NCBI GenBank assembly: GCA_016125185.1
Contig: WGMG01000002.1
Coordinates: 124,001 to 188,000 of the forward strand
Direction: 5' to 3'
Length of the DNA stretch: 64,000 bases
DNA from: Armatimonadota bacterium
Lineage (GTDB): Bacteria; Armatimonadota; Fimbriimonadia; Fimbriimonadales; Fimbriimonadaceae
How positions within the stretch are numbered: position 1 is the stretch's first letter; every line of letters starts with the position of its first letter. Positions 24,541 through 33,231 of this stretch are shown here, one piece after another. The translations under genes were made by a program, and so were the position numbers. The notes under the pieces are model-generated. The model had not been told where the DNA came from. It saw only the letters and a list, made by a program, of their open reading frames with translations, and made no database searches.

Positions 24541-25581
24541 TTGGTAAACCAATCCCCTACTCAGCCTCGCCAAAAGTTCCCTATCGTCTGCGTTGGCGCC
24601 GGTGGAATCATGCGCAACGCCCACCTCCCGGCCTACCGCATGTGCGGCTTCGAGGCCGTCTCCATCATCGACACGAAGCCCGAACTCGCCCGCCAGCTTG
24701 CCCAAGAGTTCGACATTCCCTTCGTCGCCGAATCCCTCGACCAACTCATCGCTGAGGCTCCCAGCGACGCCATCTACGACCTCGCCGTCCCACCCGATGC
24801 TCACGCCGATATCCTCCGCAAACTCCCCGACCACTCCCACGCGCTCCTCCAAAAGCCGATGGGCGAAACCCTCAACCAAGCCGAAGAAATCCTTCGCGTC
24901 TGCGATGAAAAAAACATCAGGGCCGCGGTCAACTTCCAACTCCGCTGGGCTCCCTACACGCTCGCCCTCAAATCGCTTCTAGATCAAGGTGCACTTGGCG
25001 AACTCCTCGATCTGGAGTTCAAAGTCAACGTCCACACGCCGTGGGCCGGCTGGCCCTTCCTCGAACTGGCTCCCCGAATGGAAATGGTCTACCACTCCAT
25101 CCACTACACCGACCTCACTCGCGACCTGCTAGGCGAACCCCACAAGGTGTGGGCGAGGGCCATCAAGCACCCGGACGCCCCCAAGCTCGAATCCACCCGA
25201 AGTTGTCTGTATTTCGAGTACGGTGACCAACTCCGCGCCACCATCAACACCTACCACGCGCACAAAGCCGGGCCAAAACACCAGCAGTCCTACCTCAAAC
25301 TCGAAGGCACCAAGGGCGTCGCCTGGTTCCAGATGGGTCTCAATCTTAATTACCCAAAGGGCGGCGCCGACATCTTCGAATACTGGCTGGAAGGCGACTC
25401 CGACTGGACCCCAGTCCCGCTCGAAGGCGGCTGGTTTCCCCACGCCTTCCGCGGCCCCATGTCGGCCATGATGGATTGGCAAGCTGGCGGTGACGCGCCT
25501 TCGACGGAGGTTCACCAGGCAATTCTCACCATGCGCCTCGTCGAGGAAGCCTATCGCTGTTCGGATTTGATGGCTGAATAG
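24541..25581 (+). CDS. Gfo/Idh/MocA-family oxidoreductase
   Basis: A 346-aa NAD(P)-dependent sugar-type oxidoreductase. The start is a TTG at 24541, supported by AAGGAG 7 nt upstream. The Rossmann motif VGAGGIMRNAHLPAYR, the segment AVPPDAHADIL and the catalytic Lys motif LLQKPMGETL are all visible; a beta-sheet C-terminal domain follows. Nearby E1, SDR, VOC and binding-protein genes suggest a sugar or polyol pathway. The substrate is unknown. Its 3' end overlaps the convergent STN-type gene by 31 nt. Confidence 0.88.
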   Translation: MVNQSPTQPRQKFPIVCVGAGGIMRNAHLPAYRMCGFEAVSIIDTKPELARQLAQEFDIPFVAESLDQLIAEAPSDAIYDLAVPPDAHADILRKLPDHSHALLQKPMGETLNQAEEILRVCDEKNIRAAVNFQLRWAPYTLALKSLLDQGALGELLDLEFKVNVHTPWAGWPFLELAPRMEMVYHSIHYTDLTRDLLGEPHKVWARAIKHPDAPKLESTRSCLYFEYGDQLRATINTYHAHKAGPKHQQSYLKLEGTKGVAWFQMGLNLNYPKGGADIFEYWLEGDSDWTPVPLEGGWFPHAFRGPMSAMMDWQAGGDAPSTEVHQAILTMRLVEEAYRCSDLMAE

Positions 25582-26393
25582 GCAAGCTGTTTCGACGGCA
25601 GTCCCGACAAGACCAGGTGCTGTTCAGACGATAATTTGGATTTACTATCCTTGAGGATCGTGAAGCTTCCGCCTTCATATCGATACGTCAGTCCGGCTTC
25701 ACTGAGGACATTTGCCAGAGTTACCTCGAATTTGCCTTTTAGCGAATGAACATCGATAGCGTGGCCCAAGAAAGGCACGGCAGAATCGTCGATTTGGTAC
25801 TTGGCGTTCAGTTGGCTAAAGAGCCCATTGAGCACAAGTTGAATGGGTTCTTTACACGCTTCTGGAATGATCTCCAGAACAGTTCCGCGGTTCCATTGCG
25901 CTTGATATCCATAGGTGTGAACAAGGGTAGCCAGCACTTGCCCGGTGTTTCCTTCGGGAATCACAATATTGGATGGTCCGCTAATATAGGCATCAATGGA
26001 ATAGTCAACCTTCGCGCCGCGACAAAGGCTTTTAATCGCATCACGAATATCGATTCGAGTCAGGTCTGATGTGCCCGTCTGACCTTCCAGATTTGGGACA
26101 TATTTTGGCGTATGCTCGACGACCAACTTCCCATCTCGCAGGAAACAAATAGCTCCGATCTGGTCGGTTATTTTGCGGATAATCGCGACCGATGGCGTGT
26201 CCCTCAAGTGAAGGGTGACATTGCCATGAACATCAGGATCAACGGCTTGCTTAAGTCCAATCTCTTTGGTGACCGCGCTCAAAACGTCGTGAACGTCTGC
26301 CCCGTCATAGTCCACCTGATGAATGATTCGATCTAAATACTCTCCCTGCAAACGCGCAGCCGAGAGGATCATTCCAATTCCAATAGCTACCAT
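25551..26393 (-). CDS. Exported protein with secretin/TonB short N-terminal-like domains
   Basis: A 280-aa protein with a hydrophobic N-terminus (MVAIGIGMILSAARLQG). Two similar units follow: VDYDGADVHDVLSAVTKEIGLKQ and HSLKGKFEVTLANVLSEAGLTYRYEGGSFTILKD. Both carry the beta-alpha-beta plan of STN/secretin N1-like domains (VTLHLRDTPSVAIIRKI). There is no secretin beta-domain, so it is probably a periplasmic accessory protein or a lone STN protein. It overlaps the convergent oxidoreductase by 31 nt, and the start is not secure. Confidence 0.65.
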   Translation of the reverse strand: MVAIGIGMILSAARLQGEYLDRIIHQVDYDGADVHDVLSAVTKEIGLKQAVDPDVHGNVTLHLRDTPSVAIIRKITDQIGAICFLRDGKLVVEHTPKYVPNLEGQTGTSDLTRIDIRDAIKSLCRGAKVDYSIDAYISGPSNIVIPEGNTGQVLATLVHTYGYQAQWNRGTVLEIIPEACKEPIQLVLNGLFSQLNAKYQIDDSAVPFLGHAIDVHSLKGKFEVTLANVLSEAGLTYRYEGGSFTILKDSKSKLSSEQHLVLSGLPSKQLAYSAIKSEQR

Positions 26394-26492
26394 GGCTTAT
26401 CCAGTCAGACGTCTTGCGGCACCAACCAATTCATCATCAACCCTGATATTCCTGGCACCCAAAGGAGAAGAACAGGCTAACATGGACGTACA

Positions 26493-26825
26493 ATGCGGAC
26501 ATTGCTACTCACGTTGCTGGGGGCATTCCTTATGATCGGATGCCGAGAACCGTCGGTTGCTGGGCTCTATCACATCGGGCAGTCCCAATCAACTCTCGAC
26601 CAATCGATTGCCAGCTATAAGATGAATTTCAAAGTGGACAACACATTCGAGATGAGAGATGGCGATAAGGTTCTCTATCAAGGCAAGTGGACTCCTGCGA
26701 ATGGCGACGTCTACCTCAACGCGTCATTCAAGCAATTTGGACTGAACTACCATGTCCACGGCAACAAGCTGGTGGCGTTCTACGGTGACGACGAGGAAAA
26801 GCGTTGGTGCTGGGTCCACGACTGA
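26493..26825 (+). CDS. Small lipoprotein, unknown
   Basis: A 110-aa protein with the lipobox LMIGC after MRTLLLTLLGAF, so Cys17 would be lipidated. The mature part has a beta-rich layout with NTFEMRDGDKVLYQGKW, which resembles small lipocalin-like proteins such as the YXWGXW/META type, but no family is certain. A GTACAAT box at 26488-26494 overlaps the first ATG, so the true start could be the TTG at 26502. Function unknown. Confidence 0.65.
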   Translation: MRTLLLTLLGAFLMIGCREPSVAGLYHIGQSQSTLDQSIASYKMNFKVDNTFEMRDGDKVLYQGKWTPANGDVYLNASFKQFGLNYHVHGNKLVAFYGDDEEKRWCWVHD

Positions 26826-26886
26826 TGCACTCCGCAAGCACGTGCAATCGCTAATTCCTAGAGATCGAAGCGCCAGCAACGAAATC

Positions 26887-27726
26887 TCAGCCGAAACTGG
26901 CCGTTTCGAACAGCTTCCGCGCCACTCCGATGAGGTGCGTCCCGCTGTCCAGGCAGACCGCCCGCATCTCTAGCTCCACCAACTCGGTCCACTTCTGCTC
27001 GTCGGCACGGATCGCGTCAAGCCGGTCCCCGTACACTGCAGTCAGGTTATTCGACGCTGCCATGTCCACCACGGCTAGTCCGTTGGCCTCCAAAAACGAC
27101 CATAACTCGTCGGACCGAAACAAGTGGCAATAGTGAGTCGCAAATTCCGAGTTCGCCTTGGTCAGATCTCCGGTTGCAAGAACGTTCTCATTGTCCACCC
27201 ACGGAAATCCCAAAACCCCTTCCAAATACTGCCGGATCGTGCCAAAAAGGTTCATAACGTCCACTAACAGCACTCCGCCCGGACGCAAAACCCGAACACA
27301 TTCAGCAATCGCCACATCTCGCCGATCCAGCACGTAGCTCAGCGGCCCGCCGTACGCCACGACCGCATCGAACGACTCGTCGGCATACTGGGAAAGGTCG
27401 CACAGATCGAGCTTTTCCCACGCCGCTACGCCGTGCTCAAAACCCAGTTCTTTCGCCTTCGCCTGGTTCAACTCAAGCTGAACCGACGAAATATCGGCCA
27501 CCGTTACTTGGCAACCGTGCCGAACCAGCTCCTGCGTAAACTTCCCTGGCCCAGCGCCGACCTCCAGCACCTCCGACCCACCTCCAACGTGGTTCAAAAG
27601 CAGTTGGCGATGGACCAGGAACTGTATTTCCCGCATCGGATTCAGCGCCAGCCGATCCCATTCCTGGTCGGCGAACTCGTCAAAGTATCGCTCTACCCAC
27701 GTCGAGTCGTACTGCCCTTCCATCAC
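26887..27726 (-). CDS. Class I SAM-dependent methyltransferase
   Basis: A 279-aa methyltransferase with motif I EVLEVGAGPGKFTQELV near residue 57, motif II-like VTVADISSVQL, SFDAVVAYGGPLSYV at the motif IV position, and VRVLRPGGVLLVDVM. The substrate cannot be told. It follows the polysaccharide deacetylase gene with an 18-nt gap on the same strand, so the two may be co-transcribed. Confidence 0.88.
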   Translation of the reverse strand: MMEGQYDSTWVERYFDEFADQEWDRLALNPMREIQFLVHRQLLLNHVGGGSEVLEVGAGPGKFTQELVRHGCQVTVADISSVQLELNQAKAKELGFEHGVAAWEKLDLCDLSQYADESFDAVVAYGGPLSYVLDRRDVAIAECVRVLRPGGVLLVDVMNLFGTIRQYLEGVLGFPWVDNENVLATGDLTKANSEFATHYCHLFRSDELWSFLEANGLAVVDMAASNNLTAVYGDRLDAIRADEQKWTELVELEMRAVCLDSGTHLIGVARKLFETASFG

Positions 27727-27744
27727 CCTAGACTGTACCTAGGT

Positions 27745-28674
27745 TCAATTTTGGACATGCTCCACGCGAATTGACGAGGCCCGGGGCAGAAAGTCGAAGT
27801 GCACCGCCCCATCGGTAACTTCCAAAGTCATCGGACTCCCGCCGTCAATGATCACTTTCGCCTTCTTCCATCCAGCGGGAACCGGATAGTGCATCGTGAG
27901 TGGGACATCGTAACCATCGAAAGGCACGAGCTTTTCGTGGTCGAATCGCGGCTTGCCCTTCGCGTCAAGGCCCAAGAACGCCTCCCGCTCTCTCTGATAT
28001 TTCCAAACCACACCAGTCGGCGCGACCAACATCTTGTCCCGATGCTGATCGAGAAATTCGAGCAACGTCTTCATGTTCGCGACGCTCGTGCTCAACCACT
28101 CACCGCCCACTCCATGAAAGCCCAAATGATGCCACGAGGACGAATCTAGAGCCATCTTTGCCCACTTGGTAATGTCACCCTGCCCATCCTGATAGAACGC
28201 CTCGCGCCCGGGCAGAAACAACCGATTCTCAGCCAGAATCCGGTCGAAGTCAGCCTTGGGAATCTCCCATTTGACGCCACCGGGAATTGCAAACGGCATC
28301 AGGGCGTCATGCCCCACGATCTTGTGGAGGATCTTTGCGGCATCGCCGATTTCGCTCGCCCCCTGCTCAGGACCAACGGTGTCTCGATGGTGCATCGTAT
28401 GGTCGCCAAGCTCATGTCCTGCGGCCAATACCTTCTTCTCCCAAACTTCCTGATGCTGTCGATATCGCTCCTCGCCGGGGTTGACGTAGAAGGTCGCCGG
28501 GAATCTGTACTGAGCCAAGAGGGGCAGAAGGTTTTGCACTTGCGAACCCATCGAGTCGTCGAATTCCATGCTGAACGCGCACGACTTACCATGCGCGAAC
28601 GGAGTAATCGTCGGGGTCTCGACCATAGGTGACACCAGCGCCGAACCGAGAAGCATCATTGCGACCATCGGCAT
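27745..28674 (-). CDS. Polysaccharide deacetylase (NodB/CE4 family)
   Basis: A 309-aa exported protein with signal MPMVAMMLLGSALVSPMVE. The NodB motif is present: SMEFDDS with the Asp pair, GHELGDHTMHHR with metal His residues, and AIPGG for motif 3. It would remove acetyl groups from N-acetylated polysaccharide or peptidoglycan. Residues about 235-300 form an extra C-terminal beta domain. Upstream lies the SRPBCC-type gene, downstream the methyltransferase. Confidence 0.85.
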   Translation of the reverse strand: MPMVAMMLLGSALVSPMVETPTITPFAHGKSCAFSMEFDDSMGSQVQNLLPLLAQYRFPATFYVNPGEERYRQHQEVWEKKVLAAGHELGDHTMHHRDTVGPEQGASEIGDAAKILHKIVGHDALMPFAIPGGVKWEIPKADFDRILAENRLFLPGREAFYQDGQGDITKWAKMALDSSSWHHLGFHGVGGEWLSTSVANMKTLLEFLDQHRDKMLVAPTGVVWKYQREREAFLGLDAKGKPRFDHEKLVPFDGYDVPLTMHYPVPAGWKKAKVIIDGGSPMTLEVTDGAVHFDFLPRASSIRVEHVQN

Positions 28675-28721
28675 GTCGGCAGGTTACCACGCGGTCGAGA
28701 CCGCCTTCTTTAGCTAACGGT

Positions 28722-29474
28722 TCAGGCCTTTTCGGCGTCTTCCGCTAGTTTCTTTAACGTCAGTAGCATCTTTCGCTCAATCACGAACTGAACCGGCTCG
28801 TTAGCGACGACATCGACTACCTTTTCCAAGCCTGACTTCTCTCGCTCACGGAATCGAATGATCAGTCGCGTATGCTCGACATTTTCTTGCCCCGCCAGTT
28901 TATAGGGATGCAAGAGGATCGACCAAGTCGCCGCTTTTTCTGTCCCGAGGTCGATGCCCAGTACGAGGCTTCGCTTTGCTTCCATTGAGACGACCGGTGC
29001 CGGTGGGTAGTTGCCGTGGATCGACACCACATCTCCGACATTGAGGTCCTGCCATTGCGGCTCGCCCGACTCCACCGTCGCGATATCGGCGTCGATGATG
29101 TTCTCAAGCCAGGTGAGGTGATACACACCGCCTCGGTTTTCTCCAAGCTCGGTCAGGAAGGGCCAAATTGTATCGGCGGATGCTTCCACCGTGATCGCAT
29201 GCGTAATACTGCGAGCCCCGCTGATGAGTTCGTCACCTGGCATGGCTTCTTTCGCTTCTTCGTCCGTGGCTCCCCATGTCAAATGCCAAGGTCGAATAAC
29301 CTTGGCGTAAGCCGCGGCAGCGGCCGCGATTCCTCCTACTGCCAGCAGAGCCCCAAGAATCTTGCCCTTGGCCCCACATCCCTGTGAGTTCTCCTCACCC
29401 TGCCCATAGTTGCCGTCGCCAATCGAGGCGGCTTCGTCCGACATCGTTTCTGGAGTTTTCGTAACAGATTCCAT
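28722..29474 (-). CDS. SRPBCC-fold protein with N-terminal membrane anchor
   Basis: A 250-aa protein. A polar stretch of 35 residues precedes a membrane helix at about 38-57 (KILGALLAVGGIAAAAAAYA). The rest matches START/SRPBCC domains: ITHAITVEASADTIWPFLTELGENRGG, VGDVVSIHG, and RLIIRFRE. A hydrophobic ligand or lipid is possible. It is on the same strand as the DprE-like operon but 50 nt away, so membership is uncertain. Confidence 0.75.
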   Translation of the reverse strand: MESVTKTPETMSDEAASIGDGNYGQGEENSQGCGAKGKILGALLAVGGIAAAAAAYAKVIRPWHLTWGATDEEAKEAMPGDELISGARSITHAITVEASADTIWPFLTELGENRGGVYHLTWLENIIDADIATVESGEPQWQDLNVGDVVSIHGNYPPAPVVSMEAKRSLVLGIDLGTEKAATWSILLHPYKLAGQENVEHTRLIIRFREREKSGLEKVVDVVANEPVQFVIERKMLLTLKKLAEDAEKA

Positions 29475-29524
29475 ACACGTATAGTGCTATCTGCAATTCA
29501 AACCAACAAGTCAAAACTTTCCCG

Positions 29525-30952
29525 TCATCCAAAGGACGGACAGGAACTTTTCGTCAACCCAACTCGCTCTGCCAAATCGCTCGTCAGCAGATTCTCGGGA
29601 TCGACTTCGGCCTTGATCGCAAAGAACCGATCTAGGTTCTCGCCCAAATATGCCGCCACATCCGACGGCCGCAACGTCGAATCCTTCGCAAAATAGAACC
29701 GCCCCCCGCAGGAAAGCGTCAGGTCATTCATTTTGTGGGCTAGTTCCCAAAGCCGCTCGCGATTGCGCTCTGTTACCTTGAAGTCCAGGGCCAGCGAATA
29801 GCCGTCCACCGCGTGGGAGAACAGAAACTTGTCTTCTCGGTGCCGCTTCAGCACTCCCAAATATGACTCCAGCTTGTACTCCTGCTGAAGTCGAACCTGT
29901 TCGGCGAAAACGCGCTGAGCAAAACCCTTCGGCACAAAAGTCTGATACTGGATGAACCCGCCCGGCTCGTATGCCTTACGCCAATCCGGCACGTAGTCGA
30001 GCAGGAATGAGAACGCCACCAGGCTCTGTTCGTGCGTCTTCTTGTTGCCCAGCTTGGTTCCCGCAACGTACTTCATCCAATTGAGGAGGTGCATCCCCGT
30101 TCGGTTGCAGAGCATCTTCAGGATCTTCCAAACCATCGCCTTCGGAAAGAACCCCATGATCAGCGGCGGCAGGTCTTGAGCGTCGGCTCGGCGACTCTTG
30201 GGATCATCGAATTTATCGTACCAAGCGGCGTGAAACTGCCCTCTTCCGGCGCCGTTACCTCGACCAAAGCAATCCACCCACGAGACCATGTAGTCCGCCT
30301 CGTGCTCGAACCGCTGAAACATTTCGAACTGCTCATCCCAGTTGTGCGCCGCCTCGGCGTAGACCTTCAGATTTCCGCTCGCAACGTGGTGCATCTGCAA
30401 TCGAACGCGTGTGATTACGCCTAACAGACCCGCCGATGAAACCACCTCAAAGAATCGCTCATCGCTGGGTGTCAAGGTTGCCAGCGTCCCGTTTGGATAC
30501 AAAACGTCCAGTTCAAGCACATGCTCGCCAATCGTTCCTTGGCAGAAGTTGTTTTTGCCGTGGACGTTCATCGCCAAAGCACCCGCCAGGGTCGGATACA
30601 TGGTTCCCGTCACCACGGGAGGCCACCAGCCGTCTTCCAGGCAGTAGCGCCATAAGCCCTCGATCGTTGTTCCTGCCTCACATTCGATGACGCCCGTCTC
30701 CTTATCCCAATGGAGGATTCGGTTCATCCGCGTGATGTCGATCACCAACTTTTCGGTGCCGACGTTGGCATCGCCGTAGCTTCGGCCCGACCCGCGCAGG
30801 GTCACTTGGCGGCCAGAAGTCCGCGCCAACGCAAACACATCGCGAACCTCGTCGACCGAGGTGGGTCGATACACAAAGGCGTCCGTATGCCCCGACTGCC
30901 CGAATCCGCTGATCCGGTCCAGGTGATCGAGGGTTAAGCCAGCGGAGCTCAT
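29525..30952 (-). CDS. dprE1: DprE1-like FAD-linked oxidase (decaprenylphosphoryl-ribose 2-oxidase family)
   Basis: A 475-aa flavoprotein of the VAO/ALO type. Visible features shared with DprE1 are RGSGRSYGD (FAD loop), GTMYPTLAGALAMNVHGKNN, VVSSAGLLGVITRVRLQM, GGFIQYQTFVPKGFA, and KVTERNRERLWELAHKM preceded by YSLALDF. DprE1 oxidises the ribose C2 of decaprenylphosphoryl-ribose. The gene is coupled by 4 nt to a DprE2-like SDR, itself coupled to a UbiA-type transferase, which is the mycobacterial DPA pathway order. Homology is by eye; the lipid substrate is inferred. Confidence 0.8.
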   Translation of the reverse strand: MSSAGLTLDHLDRISGFGQSGHTDAFVYRPTSVDEVRDVFALARTSGRQVTLRGSGRSYGDANVGTEKLVIDITRMNRILHWDKETGVIECEAGTTIEGLWRYCLEDGWWPPVVTGTMYPTLAGALAMNVHGKNNFCQGTIGEHVLELDVLYPNGTLATLTPSDERFFEVVSSAGLLGVITRVRLQMHHVASGNLKVYAEAAHNWDEQFEMFQRFEHEADYMVSWVDCFGRGNGAGRGQFHAAWYDKFDDPKSRRADAQDLPPLIMGFFPKAMVWKILKMLCNRTGMHLLNWMKYVAGTKLGNKKTHEQSLVAFSFLLDYVPDWRKAYEPGGFIQYQTFVPKGFAQRVFAEQVRLQQEYKLESYLGVLKRHREDKFLFSHAVDGYSLALDFKVTERNRERLWELAHKMNDLTLSCGGRFYFAKDSTLRPSDVAAYLGENLDRFFAIKAEVDPENLLTSDLAERVGLTKSSCPSFG

Positions 30953-31671
30953 ATCTTCAGCTTGCGAAAGATCGGGCTGGGGATGCGTTTGATGATGTAA
31001 AACGCGAGGCGGTGGAACAGCTTCAAATAGTGTTCGCCGTTCTTGTCAAACTTCGAAACGCAAATCTCGGCGGCGGTTCGCACCGGCATCTTGCTCATCG
31101 TCATATGCTTTGCCAAATCGGTCTCCACTGGCCCCGGCTTGATCGTACTCACGACAACGCCGTAGCGCGACAACCGGTTCCGCAGGGCTTCCAGATACGT
31201 GTGTAGGAACGCCTTGCTCGCGTTGTACACCGGCTGAAGCTGTCGCCCTCGGTCGCCAGCCACGCTCCCGATGCCGACCAAGTACCCGTGCTTCGTGTTC
31301 ATAAATCGTTCGGCGGCCTGGTTGCACCAAGCGATCGCTCCAACCATATTGACGTCGGCCATCGATTTGTCCTTCTCGAAATTGAATTCGGTGGGACTTA
31401 TTTCCGGCATCACGCCACTGCAGTACACGAAGAGGTCGAGCCCATTCAACTGCTTCGTCATGTCCAAGAAAAGCTCAGGTACTTCGCCCGTGTTCAAGAC
31501 ATCGTGTTCGAACGCCAAGACCTGATTGGGAAATTCGTTCGCCAGTTCGTCGAGCAACGCACGACGGCGCGCAACTGCGGCTACCTTCACTCCCTGCTGA
31601 GCGAGAATGCGGACGATCTCGCGCCCGATTCCGCTGGACGCGCCGATGACGATGGCAGTCTTATATTTCAT
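30949..31671 (-). CDS. dprE2: DprE2-like short-chain dehydrogenase
   Basis: A 240-aa SDR. The NAD(P) motif is IGASSGIGREIV, NCAG is replaced by YCSG, the catalytic Ser lies in GIGSVAGDRGRQ, and YNASKAFLHTYLEAL has the Tyr-Lys pair. In mycobacteria DprE2 reduces the 2-keto intermediate made by DprE1, completing C2 epimerisation. Overlaps of 4 nt on both sides tie it to the DprE1-like and UbiA-like genes. A different keto-reductase role is possible. Confidence 0.8.
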   Translation of the reverse strand: MKYKTAIVIGASSGIGREIVRILAQQGVKVAAVARRRALLDELANEFPNQVLAFEHDVLNTGEVPELFLDMTKQLNGLDLFVYCSGVMPEISPTEFNFEKDKSMADVNMVGAIAWCNQAAERFMNTKHGYLVGIGSVAGDRGRQLQPVYNASKAFLHTYLEALRNRLSRYGVVVSTIKPGPVETDLAKHMTMSKMPVRTAAEICVSKFDKNGEHYLKLFHRLAFYIIKRIPSPIFRKLKI

Positions 31672-32693
31672 CGATAGAGGAAAGGCAGGGGCACATTGGT
31701 AAGCCCGATCGCGGCGGCGGCGGCAAAACCGACGAAAGTGACGATAAGGTGGGGGTCGCGCAGAACCATCGACTCAGGCTCTCCGCTCTCACCGCTCCCA
31801 AAAACGATCACGATGTACCGCGCAATCCCGTAGATGACGAACGGTGTGGTCAGGATGATGCCTGGGTAGCTTCGCGCGGTCGGGCTCTCGATCGAGTAAA
31901 CGCTGTACGTGAGGGCCGCGCAGGTGGCCGAAAACATGACCAGCATATCCAACGACTGATGCGTGTATTCCGCCAGGCTTTTGCGCGACGTGTGGGCGTC
32001 GTCACCCATCAGAATGTATTCGTGTCGGCGTTTACCAAAGCCCAGCATCAGCGCCAGCGTCGCCGTACAAAGCAGAATCCAACCCGAAACGTGGGCCGAA
32101 ATTGCCAGCGCGCCGATCACGACGCGGATAACGAACCCCAGTGATATGCAGGCCACATCCGCGACCGATTTGTTGCGGAGCCAAAGGTTGTACATCACCT
32201 GGATCAGCAGGTAGGCGGCCAAGCCGTACACAACCTGGATATTCGAAAGAAAGCCGAGAACGACGGAGGCGATGAGCAGGACCACGGCCATCGTGAAAGC
32301 AACCAGCACCGGCACCCGTCCCGAGGGCAAAGGGCGATTCTTCTTGACCGGATGGTTGCGGTCCTTCTCGATATCGTAGATGTCGTTGGCGATGTAGGTC
32401 GTCGACGACGCACAGCACATCGCAGCAAACGCAAGCAGAACGGCTTTGATCGCGCCAGGAGTCTGCCAACCTTCGACATAGAAGATGTACGCGGCAAACA
32501 CGAAGACATTCTTCGTGTACTGCTTCACGCGGACAAGCTTGACTAGATCGGTTACCGACATCGATTGCCCCAGTGTTTTTACTGGGATACCGTATATGTT
32601 GGCTGATTCCGGTCGATTTTGAGGCATCGCGGTTCGATAGCCCGGCGTTGAGTTGACCGGATTCTCGGTCTTCAGTACAATTTCGTCGTCCAT
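31668..32693 (-). CDS. UbiA-family prenyltransferase, decaprenyl-phosphate phosphoribosyltransferase type
   Basis: A 341-aa protein with about eight membrane segments. The key motif is NDIYDIEKDRNHPVKKNRPL at about residues 103-122, the Asp-rich pocket of the DPPR synthase (Rv3806c/UbiA) branch, followed by PSG; an Arg/His-rich second site is GDDAHTSRKSLAEY. DPPR synthase transfers phosphoribose to decaprenyl phosphate. The start is uncertain: 32693, 32627 and 32561 (MSVTDLVKLVRVKQYTKN) are possible, and the last matches family N-termini best. It shares its CATG with the divergent gene at 32692. Confidence 0.8.
   Translation of the reverse strand: MDDEIVLKTENPVNSTPGYRTAMPQNRPESANIYGIPVKTLGQSMSVTDLVKLVRVKQYTKNVFVFAAYIFYVEGWQTPGAIKAVLLAFAAMCCASSTTYIANDIYDIEKDRNHPVKKNRPLPSGRVPVLVAFTMAVVLLIASVVLGFLSNIQVVYGLAAYLLIQVMYNLWLRNKSVADVACISLGFVIRVVIGALAISAHVSGWILLCTATLALMLGFGKRRHEYILMGDDAHTSRKSLAEYTHQSLDMLVMFSATCAALTYSVYSIESPTARSYPGIILTTPFVIYGIARYIVIVFGSGESGEPESMVLRDPHLIVTFVGFAAAAAIGLTNVPLPFLYR
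32676..32681 (+). promoter_or_regulatory. -10-like box before the 32692 gene
   Basis: GTACAAT ends 10 nt before the ATG at 32692, with no ribosome-binding site visible. The box lies inside the longest reading of the divergent ubiA-like gene. Confidence 0.4.
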
Positions 32694-33204
32694 GGAAAGC
32701 ATTGGTGACCTACTGAAAGAGTGGCAGACGTTCTATTTCACGTTGGCCGGTGCCACTGCGACTCTCATGGGTCTGCTGTTCGTCTCCCTCTCCCTCCATG
32801 CCAACCAAATCCACGACGAAGAGAATTCCCACTTTCTAAGGCTCGCCCGGCTCACATTCAGCAATTATCTGATGCTGTTGACCCTTTCGCTCCAGATGCT
32901 CGTGCCGATGCGGGTTCGGCCCCAGCTCATCATTCCTATGGCCGCCGTCGGCGTCATCGGCTTGTTCTGGACGATCACCCTTCGCAACCGAGGACTGAAG
33001 AAGTCGGACCCGACCACGCCCTTCCTTCACCGCTCCTATTACATGGCGTTCGCCAGCTACGCGGTCGTTTTGGCGCTTTCGCTGATCCGGTTTGAAATCG
33101 CAACACTGATGTACCTTCTCCTCACGCCCATCATGCTTCTGACCGTCACGTCGGTCCGCAACTCGTGGGGCCTCATGATGATGCTCCGTACGAAGTCGGA
33201 CTGA
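32692..33204 (+). CDS. Four-helix membrane protein, unknown
   Basis: A 170-aa protein with about four membrane helices: FTLAGATATLMGLLFVSLSL, TFSNYLMLLTLSLQMLVP, LIIPMAAVGVIGLFWTITL and YMAFASYAVVLALSLIRF, plus a final IATLMYLLLTPIMLLT segment. I do not recognise the family. Its ATG overlaps that of the divergent ubiA-like gene (CATG). The TPP riboswitch begins 28 nt after its stop. Confidence 0.65.
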   Translation: MESIGDLLKEWQTFYFTLAGATATLMGLLFVSLSLHANQIHDEENSHFLRLARLTFSNYLMLLTLSLQMLVPMRVRPQLIIPMAAVGVIGLFWTITLRNRGLKKSDPTTPFLHRSYYMAFASYAVVLALSLIRFEIATLMYLLLTPIMLLTVTSVRNSWGLMMMLRTKSD

Positions 33205-33231
33205 AATGACGTAAAATAGAGTGTACGAACA

